A program made the position numbers and the translations under genes. From Streptomyces caniscabiei (lineage in GTDB: Bacteria > Actinomycetota > Actinomycetes > Streptomycetales > Streptomycetaceae): a DNA stretch of 64,000 nucleotides. The stretch is taken from assembly GCF_014930365.1 (NCBI RefSeq), contig NZ_JABXWI010000001.1, positions 248,001 through 312,000 of the forward strand, in the 5' to 3' direction. This document shows positions 63,361-64,000 of this stretch, piece after piece. Within the stretch, counting starts at the first letter, position 1. Each line of letters begins with the position of its first letter. The notes beneath the pieces were generated by a model. The model had not been told where the DNA came from, searched no databases, and worked only from the letters and a program-made list of their open reading frames with translations.

Positions 63361-64000
63361 GTGGACACGACGGTCACCGACACGCGGTTGCGAGCCCGGC
63401 AAGCCGCCCTGATCGCAGCGGTGAAACGTGAACTTCCGACCGTGGCATCCGTCGTGCTCGGAGAGCGATTCAAGTCGATCGACGAGAGACGCTCGGACGA
63501 CGGGAGAGAGTACTTCGCCCTGGAGGACGCCCAGGGCGGCTCGGCAAGTTTGTGGCTGGACGCCATTCCGATGGCCTCCGGAGTGATCTCCAGCACGATG
63601 ACGAACACGACGACGGATCAGTACGTCGTGCAGATATCCGACCGTCTGCCCAGCGAATTCCTGACCCGTGTTCTGGCTCACGAGGTGGGCGAACTCATCG
63701 CCACTCGTGACCGGTCGAGTCAGGGTCTGGCGCCGGTGCGCGAGAACCTCCTGAACCAGGAGCCCGACATCGGCAACCGGCACGAACTGTCGAGCCGGGA
63801 TCACGGACGTATCGCCGAACTGAACTGGCTCGCAGCCCGCGCATCCGAACCTACCCTCGCGGAGGAGCACCAGGCCGAGGCACGTGCCGACCTCTCAGCT
63901 CTGCTCGACCGGTGTGGTCTCCGGCCAGTAGCGCCCATGGCCGACTCGGAGCGGTTCACGACCGAGTCCCGGGCCGCGAACAGACGGTACGTCGTGTCGA
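63361..64000 (+). CDS. N-terminal 213 residues of a large protein with AHEVGE motif (cut by window edge)
   Basis: Open to the window end. GTG at 63361 with GGGGAGGAA upstream. The sequence has VLAHEVGELIATRD (residues about 103-116), a zincin-like HExxE core, in a conserved-looking context (FALEDAQGGSASLWLDAIPM). The rest is helical. It could be the start of a secreted toxin or a metallopeptidase, but without the C-terminus this is open. Confidence 0.55.
   Translation, partial: MDTTVTDTRLRARQAALIAAVKRELPTVASVVLGERFKSIDERRSDDGREYFALEDAQGGSASLWLDAIPMASGVISSTMTNTTTDQYVVQISDRLPSEFLTRVLAHEVGELIATRDRSSQGLAPVRENLLNQEPDIGNRHELSSRDHGRIAELNWLAARASEPTLAEEHQAEARADLSALLDRCGLRPVAPMADSERFTTESRAANRRYVVS

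Overview
The window is GC-rich DNA with strong third-position G/C bias, many GTG starts and 4-bp start/stop overlaps. Gene content (a SARP regulator, a WhiB-like protein, DUF2617, DUF4913 and an HspR HAIR site before clpB) points to a Streptomyces chromosome. I found no tRNA, rRNA, CRISPR array, transposase or integrase.

Layout. 1-5.6 kb is core chromosome: the start of class II aldolase (fbaA), pyrE, an aldose-1-epimerase homologue, an SRPBCC/CoxG-like protein followed by two decayed repeats of its 3' end, a membrane spermidine-synthase-like protein and a 39-aa peptide. 5.8-13.8 kb looks like a compact specialised-metabolism island. A minus arm holds a short coupled ORF, a Cof-type HAD phosphatase, an orphan protein, an SDR and a PurC (SAICAR synthetase)-like ligase. 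A plus arm holds a cupin, GTP cyclohydrolase I, a NUDIX hydrolase, an MFS exporter and a SARP activator. The divergent promoter carries three heptamers at exact 11-bp spacing, as SARPs recognise, and in-frame TTA codons occur in the SARP and PurC-like genes (probable bldA control). The gene set suggests a GTP-derived pteridine- or nucleoside-like product that I cannot match to a known cluster. A frameshifted TPR pseudogene lies beside it.

14.7-25.0 kb returns to conserved genes: DUF2617, three tandem tiny membrane proteins with Cys/Gly/Ser tails and repeated leaders, a triple-repeat propeller-like protein, a class I aminotransferase, a Uma2 protein, an HTH protein, a YbjN protein, clpB and an F420/FMN oxidoreductase. 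25.2-29.1 kb has a secreted peptide with two DTSWP repeats, a Rieske-like remnant and three paralogous LuxR-type regulators. 29.4-32.8 kb is the ATP-grasp/alpha-E/transglutaminase operon. 32.8-37.7 kb holds a lipoprotein, an orphan sugar-binding protein and a zeta-toxin operon.

37.7-59.7 kb is a type IV secretion-like locus in two divergent arms: a TraG/VirD4-like coupling ATPase, a three-domain wall hydrolase, VirB8/TcpC-like proteins, VirB2/VirB3/VirB6-like membrane proteins and a VirB4 ATPase, with lipoproteins, tandem paralogues, a 404-aa unknown and a long WhiB-like fusion. No relaxase or integrase is visible, so protein export or a degenerate conjugation machine are both possible. 60-64 kb has small genes including a type VII secretion-associated homologue, two tiny GntR regulators beside four GCACAG repeats, and a truncated gene with an AHEVGE motif at the right edge.
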